Below, in pieces: positions 1 to 6,641 of a stretch of DNA of 18,569 nt. The stretch lies in NCBI GenBank assembly GCA_039933175.1, contig JBDTOR010000036.1, forward strand, positions 1-18,569, read 5' to 3'. A program made the translations under genes and the position numbers. The first letter of the stretch is position 1; every line of letters begins with the position of its first letter. Under the pieces are notes generated by a model that searched no databases, was not told the origin of the DNA, and was given only the letters and a program-made list of their open reading frames with translations. The stretch is from Hyphomicrobium_A sp039933175 (lineage in GTDB: Bacteria; Pseudomonadota; Alphaproteobacteria; Rhizobiales; Hyphomicrobiaceae).

Positions 1-1202
1 TTGCGATAGGGACCATACTCGCTGAGTTCGGTGATGGCCTCGGCGACGGCCGCGCGTTCCTCCTGCAGATAACGCGCGATGGCACGCCGCAAACCCGGGT
101 CGGCGATCCAATGCGCCGAGTAGGTCGTCGTCGGCATGTAGCCGCGGGCCAGCTTGTGCTCGCCCTGGGCGCCGGCCTCGACGCGGGCCAAACCGTGCGC
201 GATCGCGTAGTCGATAGCCTGGTAGTAGCAGACCTCGAAATGCAGGCACGGATGGTGCTCGGTCGAGCCCCAGTAGCGCCCGTAGAGGCAATCCCCGCCG
301 ATCAGGTTGAGCGCGCCGCCCACGTAGCGAGGCCCGCGCTTGGCCATGATGAGCAGGCAGCGGTCCGCCATCGACGCGCCGAGCAGGGAAAAGAAGGGCC
401 GGTTGAGGTACGGCCGGCCCCACTTGCGGCTGCCGGTGTCGTTGTAGAAGTCGAAGAATGCGTCCCAGTGCTTTTCCTTGATGTCCGGGCCGCTCAGCCG
501 TTCGATGACGAGATCGCCGGCCAGTGCCTGCTCGCGCTCCCGGCGCACCGCCTTGCGCTTGCGCGAGGCGAGCTTGGCAAGAAAGTCATCGAAGCTCGCA
601 TAGCCCTCGTTGCGCCAGTGGAACTGCTGGTCGTTGCGCAACAGATAGCCCTGCGCGCCGAGCGCTTTCCACTCGGCTTCGCTGAGGAACGTCGCGTGCA
701 CCGACGAGGCGCCGATGCGGTCGCAAAGCTGGGCCGCCGCGGACGCCAGGACGTTCGTGTAATAGGCCTCATCGGACCCAGGCCGCACCAGCATGCGCCG
801 CCCCGGCACCGGCGTGAACGGCACGGCCATCTGCAGCTTGGGATAATAGCGCCCGCCGGCATGCTCGTAGGCCGAGGCCCAGGCGTGATCGAACACGTAT
901 TCGCCAGCGCTGTTGAGCTTCACGTAGCACGGCGCACAGGCAGCGATGCCGCCCTCGCCGTCGTCGACCGTGATGTGCTGCGGCAGCCAACCGGTGTGCG
1001 GTGTGCCGACGCTGCCGGAGGCTTCCAGCGCGTTGAGGAACGCATGCGCGATGAACGGATTGAACGTCGCGGCGTCGGGATTGGCGCAGGCGTCCCAGGC
1101 TTGCGCGTCGATATCGGCAATGCGCGCCACGATGCTGGCGACGGCTCTGCGCTCGGCGCCCTCTTCGACCCGCATCGGCGAACGCTTGCTTTCTGGCTCC
1201 AC
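1..1202 (-). CDS. FemAB-like GNAT family N-acyltransferase (COG3146/DUF482), 3' end outside window
   Basis: About 400 codons are visible and the gene runs off the left edge, so the stop is not seen. The sequence matches the COG3146/DUF482 family, which has a double GNAT fold related to FemAB peptidyl transferases: an N-terminal FNPFIAHAFLNALE segment, a basic SRKRKAVRREREQA stretch, then FYNDTGSRKWGRPYLNRPFF, YGRYWGS and HFEVCYYQAIDYAI, and near the end GEHKLARGYMPTTTYSAHW. The true substrate of this family is not established; peptidoglycan-type aminoacyl transfer is only suggested by fold. I chose the GTG at 1202 because AAGG lies six bases upstream and a TAG lies directly before it in frame. 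The ATG at 1175 is the alternative, nine codons later, with a poor ribosome site. It is the last gene seen in a cluster behind the phosphodiesterase, 24 bases downstream of that gene's stop. Confidence 0.85.
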   Translation of the reverse strand, partial: MEPESKRSPMRVEEGAERRAVASIVARIADIDAQAWDACANPDAATFNPFIAHAFLNALEASGSVGTPHTGWLPQHITVDDGEGGIAACAPCYVKLNSAGEYVFDHAWASAYEHAGGRYYPKLQMAVPFTPVPGRRMLVRPGSDEAYYTNVLASAAAQLCDRIGASSVHATFLSEAEWKALGAQGYLLRNDQQFHWRNEGYASFDDFLAKLASRKRKAVRREREQALAGDLVIERLSGPDIKEKHWDAFFDFYNDTGSRKWGRPYLNRPFFSLLGASMADRCLLIMAKRGPRYVGGALNLIGGDCLYGRYWGSTEHHPCLHFEVCYYQAIDYAIAHGLARVEAGAQGEHKLARGYMPTTTYSAHWIADPGLRRAIARYLQEERAAVAEAITELSEYGPYR

Positions 1203-1226
1203 GCGCTACCTTAGCTCAACGGCGGC

Positions 1227-1976
1227 TCAGGGCTCGTAACCTTCAAAGATCGGCGCATCGGCCCAGCGTGCGGCGGTCTGGCGCTGCTCTTCGGTCCGCA
1301 CCGTCCATGTGAACAGCGGCAGCCCGAGGACCTCGCGCACGAAACGCGCGATCGGCGTCGGCAGTGCATTGACGTCGTAGGCGTAGAAATCGGGAGCTGC
1401 GGGCCCGGATTCAAGCAAGTGCGTTAGAGCGTAGGCGCGTTCCGGTCCGAGCTTGCCGCGCCACCAGCAGTCGGCGGCGAAAAGCCCCGACACGATGCCG
1501 CGCTGGATGTCGGGGGCGATGCTGCGGATCCCCGCCATGACGGCCGGATCGAAAGACATGAGAGCAATTGGCCCGCGATAGGTGCCGGCCAACGCCGCTA
1601 TGGCCTGCAGGAAGCGCATGTCCGGCGCCTCCCATTCGCTCTTGATCTCGATCAGCAGCGGCACGCGGCCGCCGACGAGATCGAGCAGATCGGCAAGCTC
1701 AATCATGCTGCCGCCGGCGCCGCGATAGGCGAGGCGCTTGAGCGCCGGCGCCGCGTGCGCGGCGAGCGGGCCTTCGCCCTCGATCAGCCGCTCGAGCGTC
1801 AGGTCGTGAAACACCATCGGCGTCGCGCAGGCGGCCGGCCGCACGTCGCATTCGATGCCGTAGCCGCGCGCGATGGCCGCTTCAAAGGCCGGTACCGTGT
1901 TCTCGATGATGCCCTTGGCCGAGTCGTGCAGCCCGCGGTGCGCGATCGGCTTCAGGAAGGCCGAACGATCGCGCAT
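1227..1976 (-). CDS. Glycerophosphodiester phosphodiesterase (GDPD, UgpQ-type)
   Basis: A 249-residue cytosolic GDPD-family enzyme, which hydrolyses glycerophosphodiesters from phospholipid turnover to glycerol-3-phosphate and an alcohol. The family signature is complete: HRG at 13-15 followed by ENT at 25-27, the metal ligands E42 and D44 in IECDV, the catalytic HD at 57-58, and IEIK at 109-112. There is no signal peptide, so it resembles cytoplasmic UgpQ rather than periplasmic GlpQ. The ATG at 1976 is used because the HRG motif then sits at the usual distance from the N terminus; a longer reading adds only an arginine-rich piece that overlaps the Rid gene in another frame. It begins eight bases after the end of the upstream Rid gene, so the two are probably co-transcribed. 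No ugp transporter genes are beside it, so I withhold the symbol. Confidence 0.92.
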   Translation of the reverse strand: MRDRSAFLKPIAHRGLHDSAKGIIENTVPAFEAAIARGYGIECDVRPAACATPMVFHDLTLERLIEGEGPLAAHAAPALKRLAYRGAGGSMIELADLLDLVGGRVPLLIEIKSEWEAPDMRFLQAIAALAGTYRGPIALMSFDPAVMAGIRSIAPDIQRGIVSGLFAADCWWRGKLGPERAYALTHLLESGPAAPDFYAYDVNALPTPIARFVREVLGLPLFTWTVRTEEQRQTAARWADAPIFEGYEP

Positions 1977-1984
1977 GGCGTGCC

Positions 1985-2452
1985 TCAGCGGTTGACGAGC
2001 AGCACGGCGTCGACCTCGACGGCGCAACCGAGCGGCAGGCTCGCGACGCCGACGGCGACGCGCGTGTGGCGGCCTGCGTCACCAAGCACCTCGACCATCA
2101 GGTCGGAAGCGCCGTTCATCACCTGCGGGTGTTCGGTGAACTCGGGCGCGGCATTGACGAAGCCGTTCAGGCGCACGATCTGGGCCACCCGGTCGAGGCT
2201 GCCGAGCGCGGCCTTGGCCTGGGCCAGGATGTTCAGCGCGCACAGGCGGGCCGCCGCGCGCCCCTCGATAACCGTCATACCGCCACCAAGCTGCCCCGAG
2301 ACAATGCTGCCATCGGCCGCCTTGGAGACCTGGCCGGAGATGAACAGCAGGTTGCCGGAGAGGCAGGAGGGCACGTAATTGGCGACTGGATTGGGGGCTT
2401 CCGGAAGCGTGATACCAAGCGTCGCAAGACGTGCGTCAACGTTGTCGGCCAT
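1985..2452 (-). CDS. Rid family protein (RidA/YjgF/L-PSP-type deaminase)
   Basis: A 155-residue Rid-superfamily protein, somewhat longer than the ~130-residue RidA archetype. RidA enzymes hydrolyse reactive enamine or imine intermediates, such as 2-aminoacrylate, released by PLP enzymes. Seen here are GNLLFISGQVSK near residues 33-44, the helix RAAARLCALNILAQAKAALG, and near the C terminus R131 and E146, fifteen apart, matching the spacing of the substrate-binding Arg105 and Glu120 of classical RidA. The core fold and likely active-site arginine are therefore kept, but longer Rid relatives vary in activity and the physiological substrate is unknown. The ATG at 2452 has a strong GGAAGG site seven bases upstream. 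It heads the cluster with the phosphodiesterase and the FemAB-like protein and is divergent from the eipB homologue. Confidence 0.88.
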   Translation of the reverse strand: MADNVDARLATLGITLPEAPNPVANYVPSCLSGNLLFISGQVSKAADGSIVSGQLGGGMTVIEGRAAARLCALNILAQAKAALGSLDRVAQIVRLNGFVNAAPEFTEHPQVMNGASDLMVEVLGDAGRHTRVAVGVASLPLGCAVEVDAVLLVNR

Positions 2453-2603
2453 GCTCTATCCTTCCGCCGCGCTGGCCGGTTGGCCGGCCATAAGCTCGCC
2501 TTTTTGACTGGGGCGCCCCCTCTTGGCAATGCCGTCGATCATGCCAGTATCCTGACTTAACCTGTCTGGGGTAGGCTGCCCGCCCAAACGACCTAGAGGA
2601 AGA

Positions 2604-3494
2604 ATGTCCCAGCTAGCCAAGGTCTTGTGCGCGGCCGCGTTGAGTGCGGCGACGCTCGCGACGCCTATCAGCAACTCGCAGGCACAGGTCGGCGGCGGAG
2701 CCGTGCAGTTCCGCCCGCATCGCGCCGTCTACGACATCTCCTTCGATCACGCGACACCTGGCTCCGGCGTCGCCGACATGACCGGCCGCATGGTCTATGA
2801 AATGACCGGCACCAAATGCGGCGAGTACGCGCAGAACATGCGCTTCGTCACCCGCATGACGAACCAGGAGGGCATCGCCCAGGTCAACGATCTGCGCACC
2901 TCGAGCTTCGAGGAGCTTGCCCAGCACCGGCTGCGCTTCTCGTCCAGCCAGTACGAGAACCAGAAGCTGTCGGAAGCTTCGCAGGGCAGCGCCGGGCCGG
3001 GCAACGGCTCGTCGTTCACCGAGGTGAAGCTGACCAAACCGGCCAAGAAGACGGTGAAGCTGCCGTCGGACATCTACTTCCCCATCCAGCACTCGCTGGC
3101 GCTGGTCGAAGCGGCGCGCGCCGGCCACAGCCAATTCACCGCCAATCTCTACGACGGCTCCGACAAGGGCGAGAAGTTCTACGAGACGAGCGCCGTGATC
3201 GGCCCGCGCGCCGAGCCGGGAGCGAGCGGTCCCGGCAAAGCCGCCAACGCGGACAAGCTCGACGGTCTTGCCTCCTGGCCGATCGCCATCGGCTACTTCG
3301 AGCCCGGGCCCAGCCGCCTCGACGCGCTCCCGACCTACGAGCTGTCTTTCCGCTTCTACGAGAACGGCGTCTCCTCGCGCCTCTACATCGACTACGGCGA
3401 CTTCGCCATCCGCGGCGAGCTGAAGGAACTCACCTTCCTCGAAGAGGGCAAGTGCGAGAACGCGCCCGCCCCCGTACCTCCAATCAAGCGCTGA
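2604..3494 (+). CDS. eipB: EipB-like periplasmic cell-envelope integrity protein (DUF1849)
   Basis: A 296-residue secreted protein matching DUF1849. Residues 1-27 form a signal peptide (positive start, hydrophobic core, SQA just before the likely cleavage site after A27). The mature part begins FRPHRAVYDISF and contains MTGRMVYEMTG, YFPIQHSLALVEAARAG, LYDGSDKGEKFYETSAVIG, SWPIAIGYFE and ELSFRFYENGVSSRLYIDYGDFAIRG in that order. Two cysteines, C72 and C284, lie at the two ends of the domain, matching the conserved disulfide described for Brucella EipB, a periplasmic beta-spiral protein needed for envelope integrity. The ATG has GAGGA just upstream. The last 11 bases overlap the 3' end of the convergent DUF3572 gene. 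Assignment to the family is firm; the role is transferred from Brucella. Confidence 0.88.
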   Translation: MSQLAKVLCAAALSAATLATPISNSQAQVGGGAVQFRPHRAVYDISFDHATPGSGVADMTGRMVYEMTGTKCGEYAQNMRFVTRMTNQEGIAQVNDLRTSSFEELAQHRLRFSSSQYENQKLSEASQGSAGPGNGSSFTEVKLTKPAKKTVKLPSDIYFPIQHSLALVEAARAGHSQFTANLYDGSDKGEKFYETSAVIGPRAEPGASGPGKAANADKLDGLASWPIAIGYFEPGPSRLDALPTYELSFRFYENGVSSRLYIDYGDFAIRGELKELTFLEEGKCENAPAPVPPIKR

Positions 3495-3777
3495 TCTCCG
3501 GATCGCCGATCTCTCCGGCGATCTCCGCCATGATCCGCCGTGCCGGCGCGATATCTTCCGGCGGCACGCCGTCGGACGCGCAAAAGACAAGCAGCAAGCT
3601 TTCGTCCTGCAACAGGTGATCGAGCACGGCTGCCAGGATGCGCGGCGAGCGGGCTTCCATGCGCAGCTCGGCCGGGCCAAGACCCGTCAGTGTCAGAAAC
3701 CGTACCAGCCTGTCCGTATCGCCGGCGAGGAACAGCAGGGCGGATACTCCGATCGATTCCGCGCGGTCGCTTTGCAT
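3484..3777 (-). CDS. DUF3572 family protein
   Basis: A 97-residue, mainly helical, cytosolic protein without a signal peptide or membrane segment. The early segment ALLFLAGDTDRLVRFLTLTG and the middle LAAVLDHLLQDESLLLVF are characteristic of DUF3572, an alphaproteobacterial family of unknown function. It is encoded divergently from divK, with 169 bases between the two starts, an arrangement I recall as common in Hyphomicrobiales. The shared upstream region carries a CtrA-type box, so expression may be linked to the cell cycle; that is inference. The ATG at 3777 gives the N terminus typical of the family. Its 3' end overlaps the eipB homologue tail-to-tail by 11 bases. Confidence 0.82.
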   Translation of the reverse strand: MQSDRAESIGVSALLFLAGDTDRLVRFLTLTGLGPAELRMEARSPRILAAVLDHLLQDESLLLVFCASDGVPPEDIAPARRIMAEIAGEIGDPEISA

Positions 3778-3853
3778 GGTCTCAACCTCGAATTCACCTA
3801 AACTTCGAAAGATATACCTATCGCGTGCAAAGCCGTCCGGGGGCCCCGATTCA

Positions 3854-3868
3854 TTAACTGTTGGTTAC
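3854..3868 (+). promoter_or_regulatory. Putative CtrA-binding site upstream of divK, with adjacent GANTC site
   Basis: The sequence reads TTAA, seven bases, TTAC, one mismatch from the TTAA-N7-TTAA CtrA consensus. It lies 79 bases before the divK start used here and 77 bases from the divergent DUF3572 start. A GATTC at 3848-3852 (a CcrM methylation site, GANTC) is separated from it by one base, and another GANTC (GAATC) is at 3905-3909. CtrA control of divK is known in Caulobacter; here the site is identified by sequence only. Confidence 0.55.
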
Positions 3869-3946
3869 GCCTTCGCCAGCAAACTCCCCGCCGAGCCAGC
3901 CCGAGAATCGGTGCAAAAGAGGTCGGGGAGTGCGAGCTGCAACATC

Positions 3947-4378
3947 ATGAACATCCACGAGACCAGCACCGCAGGATCGCGCACGCCGGTGCCGCGCGTG
4001 GCCGATAAAACGGTCCTCATCGTCGAGGACAACGAGCTCAATATGAAGCTCTTCCACGACATCCTGGCCGCGCACGGCTACGCGACGATCCAGACCCGCA
4101 ACGGCCTGGAGGCCCTCGAGCTTGCGCGCCGTTACCGGCCCGCGCTGATCCTCATGGACATCCAGTTGCCGGAGATCTCCGGCCTCGAGGTGACGAAGTG
4201 GATCAAGGAAGACGACGATCTGCGTCACATCCCCGTCGTTGCCATCACCGCCTTTGCGATGAAGGGCGATGAGGAGCGCATTCGCTCAGGTGGGTGCGAA
4301 GCCTACATCTCCAAACCCATATCCGTCGGGAATTTCCTCGAGACCGTGCAGCGCTTCGTCGGTGAGCCGCGCGCCTGA
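3947..4378 (+). CDS. divK: Single-domain response regulator DivK
   Basis: A 143-residue stand-alone receiver domain. DivK, phosphorylated by DivJ and dephosphorylated by PleC, controls the DivL-CckA-CtrA pathway and cell polarity. Seen are VLIVEDNELNMKLFHDIL, the phospho-accepting D71 in LILMDIQLPEISG, ITAFAMKGDEERI and the lysine of AYISKPIS; this matches Caulobacter DivK very closely. Two starts are possible: the ATG at 3947 with a GGGGAG rather far upstream, and an in-frame GTG at 3998 giving 126 residues, the usual DivK length, with the acceptor then at residue 54. The first 17 residues are not part of the receiver fold, so the shorter form may be the real one. pleD follows 30 bases after the stop, so the two form an operon. 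The upstream region holds a CtrA-like box. Confidence 0.95.
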   Translation: MNIHETSTAGSRTPVPRVADKTVLIVEDNELNMKLFHDILAAHGYATIQTRNGLEALELARRYRPALILMDIQLPEISGLEVTKWIKEDDDLRHIPVVAITAFAMKGDEERIRSGGCEAYISKPISVGNFLETVQRFVGEPRA

Positions 4379-4408
4379 ACAGTAACCAGCGCTGAGTAGT
4401 GGCGAAGC

Positions 4409-5779
4409 ATGACCGCTCGAGTACTCGTAGTCGACGACATCCCTGCGAACGTGAAGCTGCTCGAAGCGAGGCTTTCGGCCGAGTATTTCGACGTGCTCAC
4501 GGCCACCAACGGGCAGGAGGCCATCGACATCTGCGAGCGTGAGCGCGTCGATGTCGTGCTGCTCGACGTGATGATGCCGGGCATGGACGGCTTCGAGGTG
4601 TGCCGGCGCCTGAAATCCAATCCCAAGACACATCACATCCCCGTCGTGCTCGTCACGGCGCTCGACCAGTTGTCGGACAAGGTGCGCGGCCTGCAGGGCG
4701 GCGCCGATGACTTTCTGACCAAGCCGGTCGACGAGATCGCCCTTGTCACGCGAGTGAAGAATCTCGCGCGCCTCAAGACGCTGACCGACGAAATGCTCAT
4801 GCGTGCGTTGACCGGCCGGCAGATGGGCATGAGCGAGGACGCCGCGCTGCTCAAGGCGCTGTCGGAGGAGAAGGGGCGCATCCTCGTCGTCGACGACGAT
4901 CCGCGCTCCGCTGCCCGCCTCGTCGACTGGCTGTCGACCGTGCATTATCCGGTGTTGGCGACCAGCCCGCAGGCAGCGCTGAGCGAGATGGCCACCGAGG
5001 AGTTCGACGTCCTCATCGTGAGCCTGACGCTGGCCGGCGCCGATGGTCTGCGGTTGTGCTCGCAAACACGCTCGGCCGATCGCACCCGACATTTGCCGAT
5101 CGTCGTGCTGGTCGAGCCGGGTAACGAGGCGCGGCTGCTGCGCGGTCTCGACATGGGCGTCAACGACTACATCATGCGGCCCATCGATCAGAACGAGCTC
5201 TTGGCGCGCGTGCGCTCGCAGGTGAAGCGCAAGCGATATTCGGACCATCTGCGCAACCGCCTGGAAGAGAGCATCGAGGCGTCCGTCATCGACTCGCTCA
5301 CCGGCCTGCACAACCGCCGCTACATGGAGAACCATCTGTCGACGCTGGTTGACGAGGCGCGCCAAAGCGGCCGCGCCCTCTCCGTGCTGCTGGCCGACAT
5401 CGACCACTTCAAGCTGGTCAACGATACCTACGGCCACGACGTCGGCGACGCCGTGCTGAAGGAGTTCTCCGCCCGTTTCCGCCGCAACACGCGCGGCATC
5501 GATTTGGCGTGTCGCTACGGCGGCGAGGAGTTCCTCGTCATCATGCCGGACACGACGATGGCGCGCGCCTACCAGGTGGGCGAGCGGTTGCGCGTTTCGA
5601 TCGCGTCGGACGCCTTTCCGATCAAAACGGGCGTCGGCATCCAGCTGACGGCGAGCGTCGGGCTGGCCACACTCGAGCGCGCAGATGACACACCTGAATC
5701 GGTGTTTCGCCGCGCCGACAGCGCGCTGTTCGCCGCCAAGCGGCGCGGCCGTAATCGCGTGGCGGCCAACGCGGCGTAA
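4409..5779 (+). CDS. pleD: Response regulator diguanylate cyclase PleD
   Basis: A 456-residue protein with two receiver domains and a GGDEF domain, the PleD architecture. It makes cyclic-di-GMP when phosphorylated and drives polar morphogenesis. Receiver 1 (about 3-120) has D9, D10, the acceptor D53 in LLDVMMPGMDG, and the lysine in FLTKPVD. Receiver 2 (about 155-275) is degenerate: the acceptor position reads IVSLTLAGADG with serine in place of aspartate, in line with its role as a dimerisation adaptor. The GGDEF domain (about 290-453) has SLTGLHNRRY, the active site GGEEF at 371-375, and the inhibitory I-site RGID at 362-365, so it should be active and product-inhibited. It lies 30 bases behind divK. 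The ribosome site before the ATG is weak. Confidence 0.96.
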   Translation: MTARVLVVDDIPANVKLLEARLSAEYFDVLTATNGQEAIDICERERVDVVLLDVMMPGMDGFEVCRRLKSNPKTHHIPVVLVTALDQLSDKVRGLQGGADDFLTKPVDEIALVTRVKNLARLKTLTDEMLMRALTGRQMGMSEDAALLKALSEEKGRILVVDDDPRSAARLVDWLSTVHYPVLATSPQAALSEMATEEFDVLIVSLTLAGADGLRLCSQTRSADRTRHLPIVVLVEPGNEARLLRGLDMGVNDYIMRPIDQNELLARVRSQVKRKRYSDHLRNRLEESIEASVIDSLTGLHNRRYMENHLSTLVDEARQSGRALSVLLADIDHFKLVNDTYGHDVGDAVLKEFSARFRRNTRGIDLACRYGGEEFLVIMPDTTMARAYQVGERLRVSIASDAFPIKTGVGIQLTASVGLATLERADDTPESVFRRADSALFAAKRRGRNRVAANAA

Positions 5780-5786
5780 GCCGGCC

Positions 5787-5804
5787 CGACGAAAAAAAAC
5801 GTCG
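5787..5804 (+). terminator. Short hairpin with oligo-A loop just after pleD, possible terminator
   Basis: CGACG, eight A residues and CGTCG form a five-base-pair hairpin starting eight bases after the pleD stop codon. No T-run follows, so it is not a standard intrinsic terminator; it may instead stabilise the 3' end or act with Rho. Confidence 0.3.
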
Positions 5805-5879
5805 CAAAATCAGTGGTGAAAGTTTGAGGTTCGGCGCGCTCGCGGCTGCTCAGGTGGCTTGCGCAACGCACCAAATTCT

Positions 5880-5899
5880 GGCGATGCCATGGCGTCGCC
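5880..5899. terminator. Twenty-base near-perfect palindrome downstream of pleD
   Basis: GGCGATGC, CATG, GCGTCGCC forms an eight-base-pair hairpin with one G-U pair and a four-base loop, about 100 bases after pleD. It lacks a following T-run. It could be a transcript-end hairpin or a protein-binding palindrome; the sequence alone does not decide. Confidence 0.3.
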
Positions 5900-6053
5900 G
5901 AATCGCCGTGATGATTTGAACACAGTCAAAGCATAACTTGCGTTAACTAAAGTGGTCTGTCAGATTATCAAACGTTGAGGGGGTCTATAGAATTCGAATT
6001 ATCGGGGGTGAGCGCGGATGCGACGGCTGCGCGCCTCGGCACTGATTTCAAAG

Positions 6054-6100
6054 TTTTCCGCACTGTCAGGTCCGCCGCATTTCCTGATAGCGCGGGAAAA
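6054..6100. other. Stem / internal loop / stem element, possible structured RNA
   Basis: TTTTCC at 6054-6059 pairs with GGAAAA at 6095-6100, and inside it TCAGG at 6066-6070 pairs with CCTGA at 6083-6087. They are separated by a nearly symmetric internal loop of six and seven bases and closed by a 12-base loop. I do not recognise the family; found by eye, with no folding calculation. Confidence 0.3.
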
Positions 6101-6201
6101 TCGTGGCTCGGTCTCAGCGGCTAGAGTGGCCTCCTCGTTGAAGCTGCATCGGACCAGCCACGGCACCAGGCGGGGAGTCAACGCCCTCTTTGACGATCCA
6201 T

Positions 6202-6290
6202 CTGGTTACTAGACCAGGGTCCGTGGTTTTCCCGGACTAACTACCCCGCTGCCGGGTGGAGTTGCGGGCCCTGGTCAAGTTACTCGACCA
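6202..6290. other. Long-stem element with competing short hairpins, possible structured RNA
   Basis: An 11-base-pair stem (one G-T pair) joins 6212-6222 to 6266-6276 and encloses a second five-base-pair stem (6231-6235 with 6252-6256). A near-identical 12-base direct repeat, GTTACT(A/C)GACCA, occurs at 6205-6216 and 6279-6290 on the two edges. Each copy can form its own local hairpin (6202-6206 with 6213-6217; 6272-6276 with 6286-6290), and these exclude the long stem. The strand of any transcript is unknown; on the minus strand it would be downstream of rpmG. Confidence 0.35.
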
Positions 6291-6360
6291 ATTCCCACAT
6301 CCTTGAAATGCTATGCGGTGCTCATCCGGGTGCCGACGTCGCTTTGCGCGCGGCTCAGTG

Positions 6361-6388
6361 GGCGCAGGCCTGTCGAGGCCGCTGCGCC
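6361..6388 (-). terminator. Strong hairpin abutting the rpmG stop codon
   Basis: On the minus strand GGCGCAG, a two-base bulge and GCCT pair with AGGC and CTGCGCC around a CGAC loop, giving 11 base pairs that begin at the last base of the rpmG stop. There is no clear T-run after it. It probably protects the 3' end or takes part in termination. Confidence 0.45.
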
Positions 6389-6555
6389 TACTTGATCTTC
6401 GTTTCCTTGAACTCGACGTGCTTCTTGGCGACCGGGTCGTACTTCTTGAAGACGAGCTTCTCGGTGCTCGTGCGCGGGTTCTTCTTGGTCACGTAAAAGA
6501 ACCCCGTGCCGGCGGTCGAAAGCAGCTTGATCTTCTGCGTTACGGGCTTGGCCAT
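6388..6555 (-). CDS. rpmG: 50S ribosomal protein L33
   Basis: A 55-residue basic protein of the large ribosomal subunit. The sequence begins MAKPVTQKIKLLSTAGTGFF and continues YVTKKNPRTSTEKLVFKKYD, ending HVEFKETKIK, which is the classic alphaproteobacterial L33. It contains no cysteine, so it is the zinc-independent form. The ATG at 6555 gives the family's exact length; upstream in-frame codons are not L33-like. It follows the DUF983 gene by 82 bases and appears to have its own promoter across the end of that gene, with a strong hairpin right after its stop. Confidence 0.97.
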   Translation of the reverse strand: MAKPVTQKIKLLSTAGTGFFYVTKKNPRTSTEKLVFKKYDPVAKKHVEFKETKIK

Positions 6556-6613
6556 GATCGGGGAAACCTGGTTCGGGGATATGAATGGGGTCTGCTGGCT
6601 GCAGAGAGCGCGC

Positions 6614-6641
6614 ACCATAGCCAGCGCGGCCTGACTGTCAA
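6614..6641 (-). promoter_or_regulatory. Sigma-70-type promoter for rpmG
   Basis: Read on the minus strand: TTGACA at 6641-6636, a 16-base spacer, TATGGT at 6619-6614. Transcription would start near 6607, giving a leader of about 50 bases before rpmG. The -35 hexamer contains the TGA stop codon of the DUF983 gene. This would uncouple L33 from the upstream topA-rnr genes. Confidence 0.6.

Larger units (their letters stand above)
5780..6387. other. 608-base gap between convergent pleD and rpmG, no supported CDS
   Basis: I see no tRNA, tmRNA tag, RNase P or SRP signature, and no ORF with a ribosome site and believable composition; readings of about 60 codons at 6018-6212 (plus) and 5999-6181 (minus) look like chance. 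The stretch from about 5900 to 6000 is clearly less GC-rich than the neighbouring genes. It contains several inverted repeats, listed separately, and could hold one or more small RNAs plus the ends of the pleD and rpmG transcripts. Confidence 0.6.

Noticed and set aside
111..1214. 367-codon plus-strand open frame over the FemAB-like gene
   Set aside because: The minus-strand reading gives a recognisable COG3146 protein, whereas this frame is Arg/Ala/Val-rich without any domain.
2613..3680. 355-codon minus-strand open frame over the eipB homologue
   Set aside because: The plus-strand reading has a signal peptide and DUF1849 motifs with two conserved cysteines; the other is a shadow.
4945..5230. 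Degenerate second receiver in PleD as evidence of gene decay
   Set aside because: Loss of the phospho-acceptor in receiver 2 is normal for PleD, where this domain acts as an adaptor; the GGDEF and I-site are intact.
4286..5437. 383-codon open frame on the minus strand antisense to pleD
   Set aside because: PleD on the plus strand is complete with all motifs; the opposite frame is a composition shadow.
5936..5951. Second CtrA-like box after pleD (minus strand TTAA...TTAT)
   Set aside because: The spacing is six instead of seven and the second half-site is imperfect; it also lies downstream of pleD with no gene start nearby.
5999..6212. Short ORFs of 60-64 codons on both strands in the pleD-rpmG gap
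   Set aside because: No ribosome site, no recognisable composition, and they overlap a region dominated by inverted repeats.
5780..6387. Possible tRNA, permuted tmRNA, SRP RNA or RNase P gene in the gap
   Set aside because: I looked for the T-loop GTTCGA context, a tmRNA tag (ANDN-type), the SRP tetraloop region and RNase P core motifs and found none that fit.
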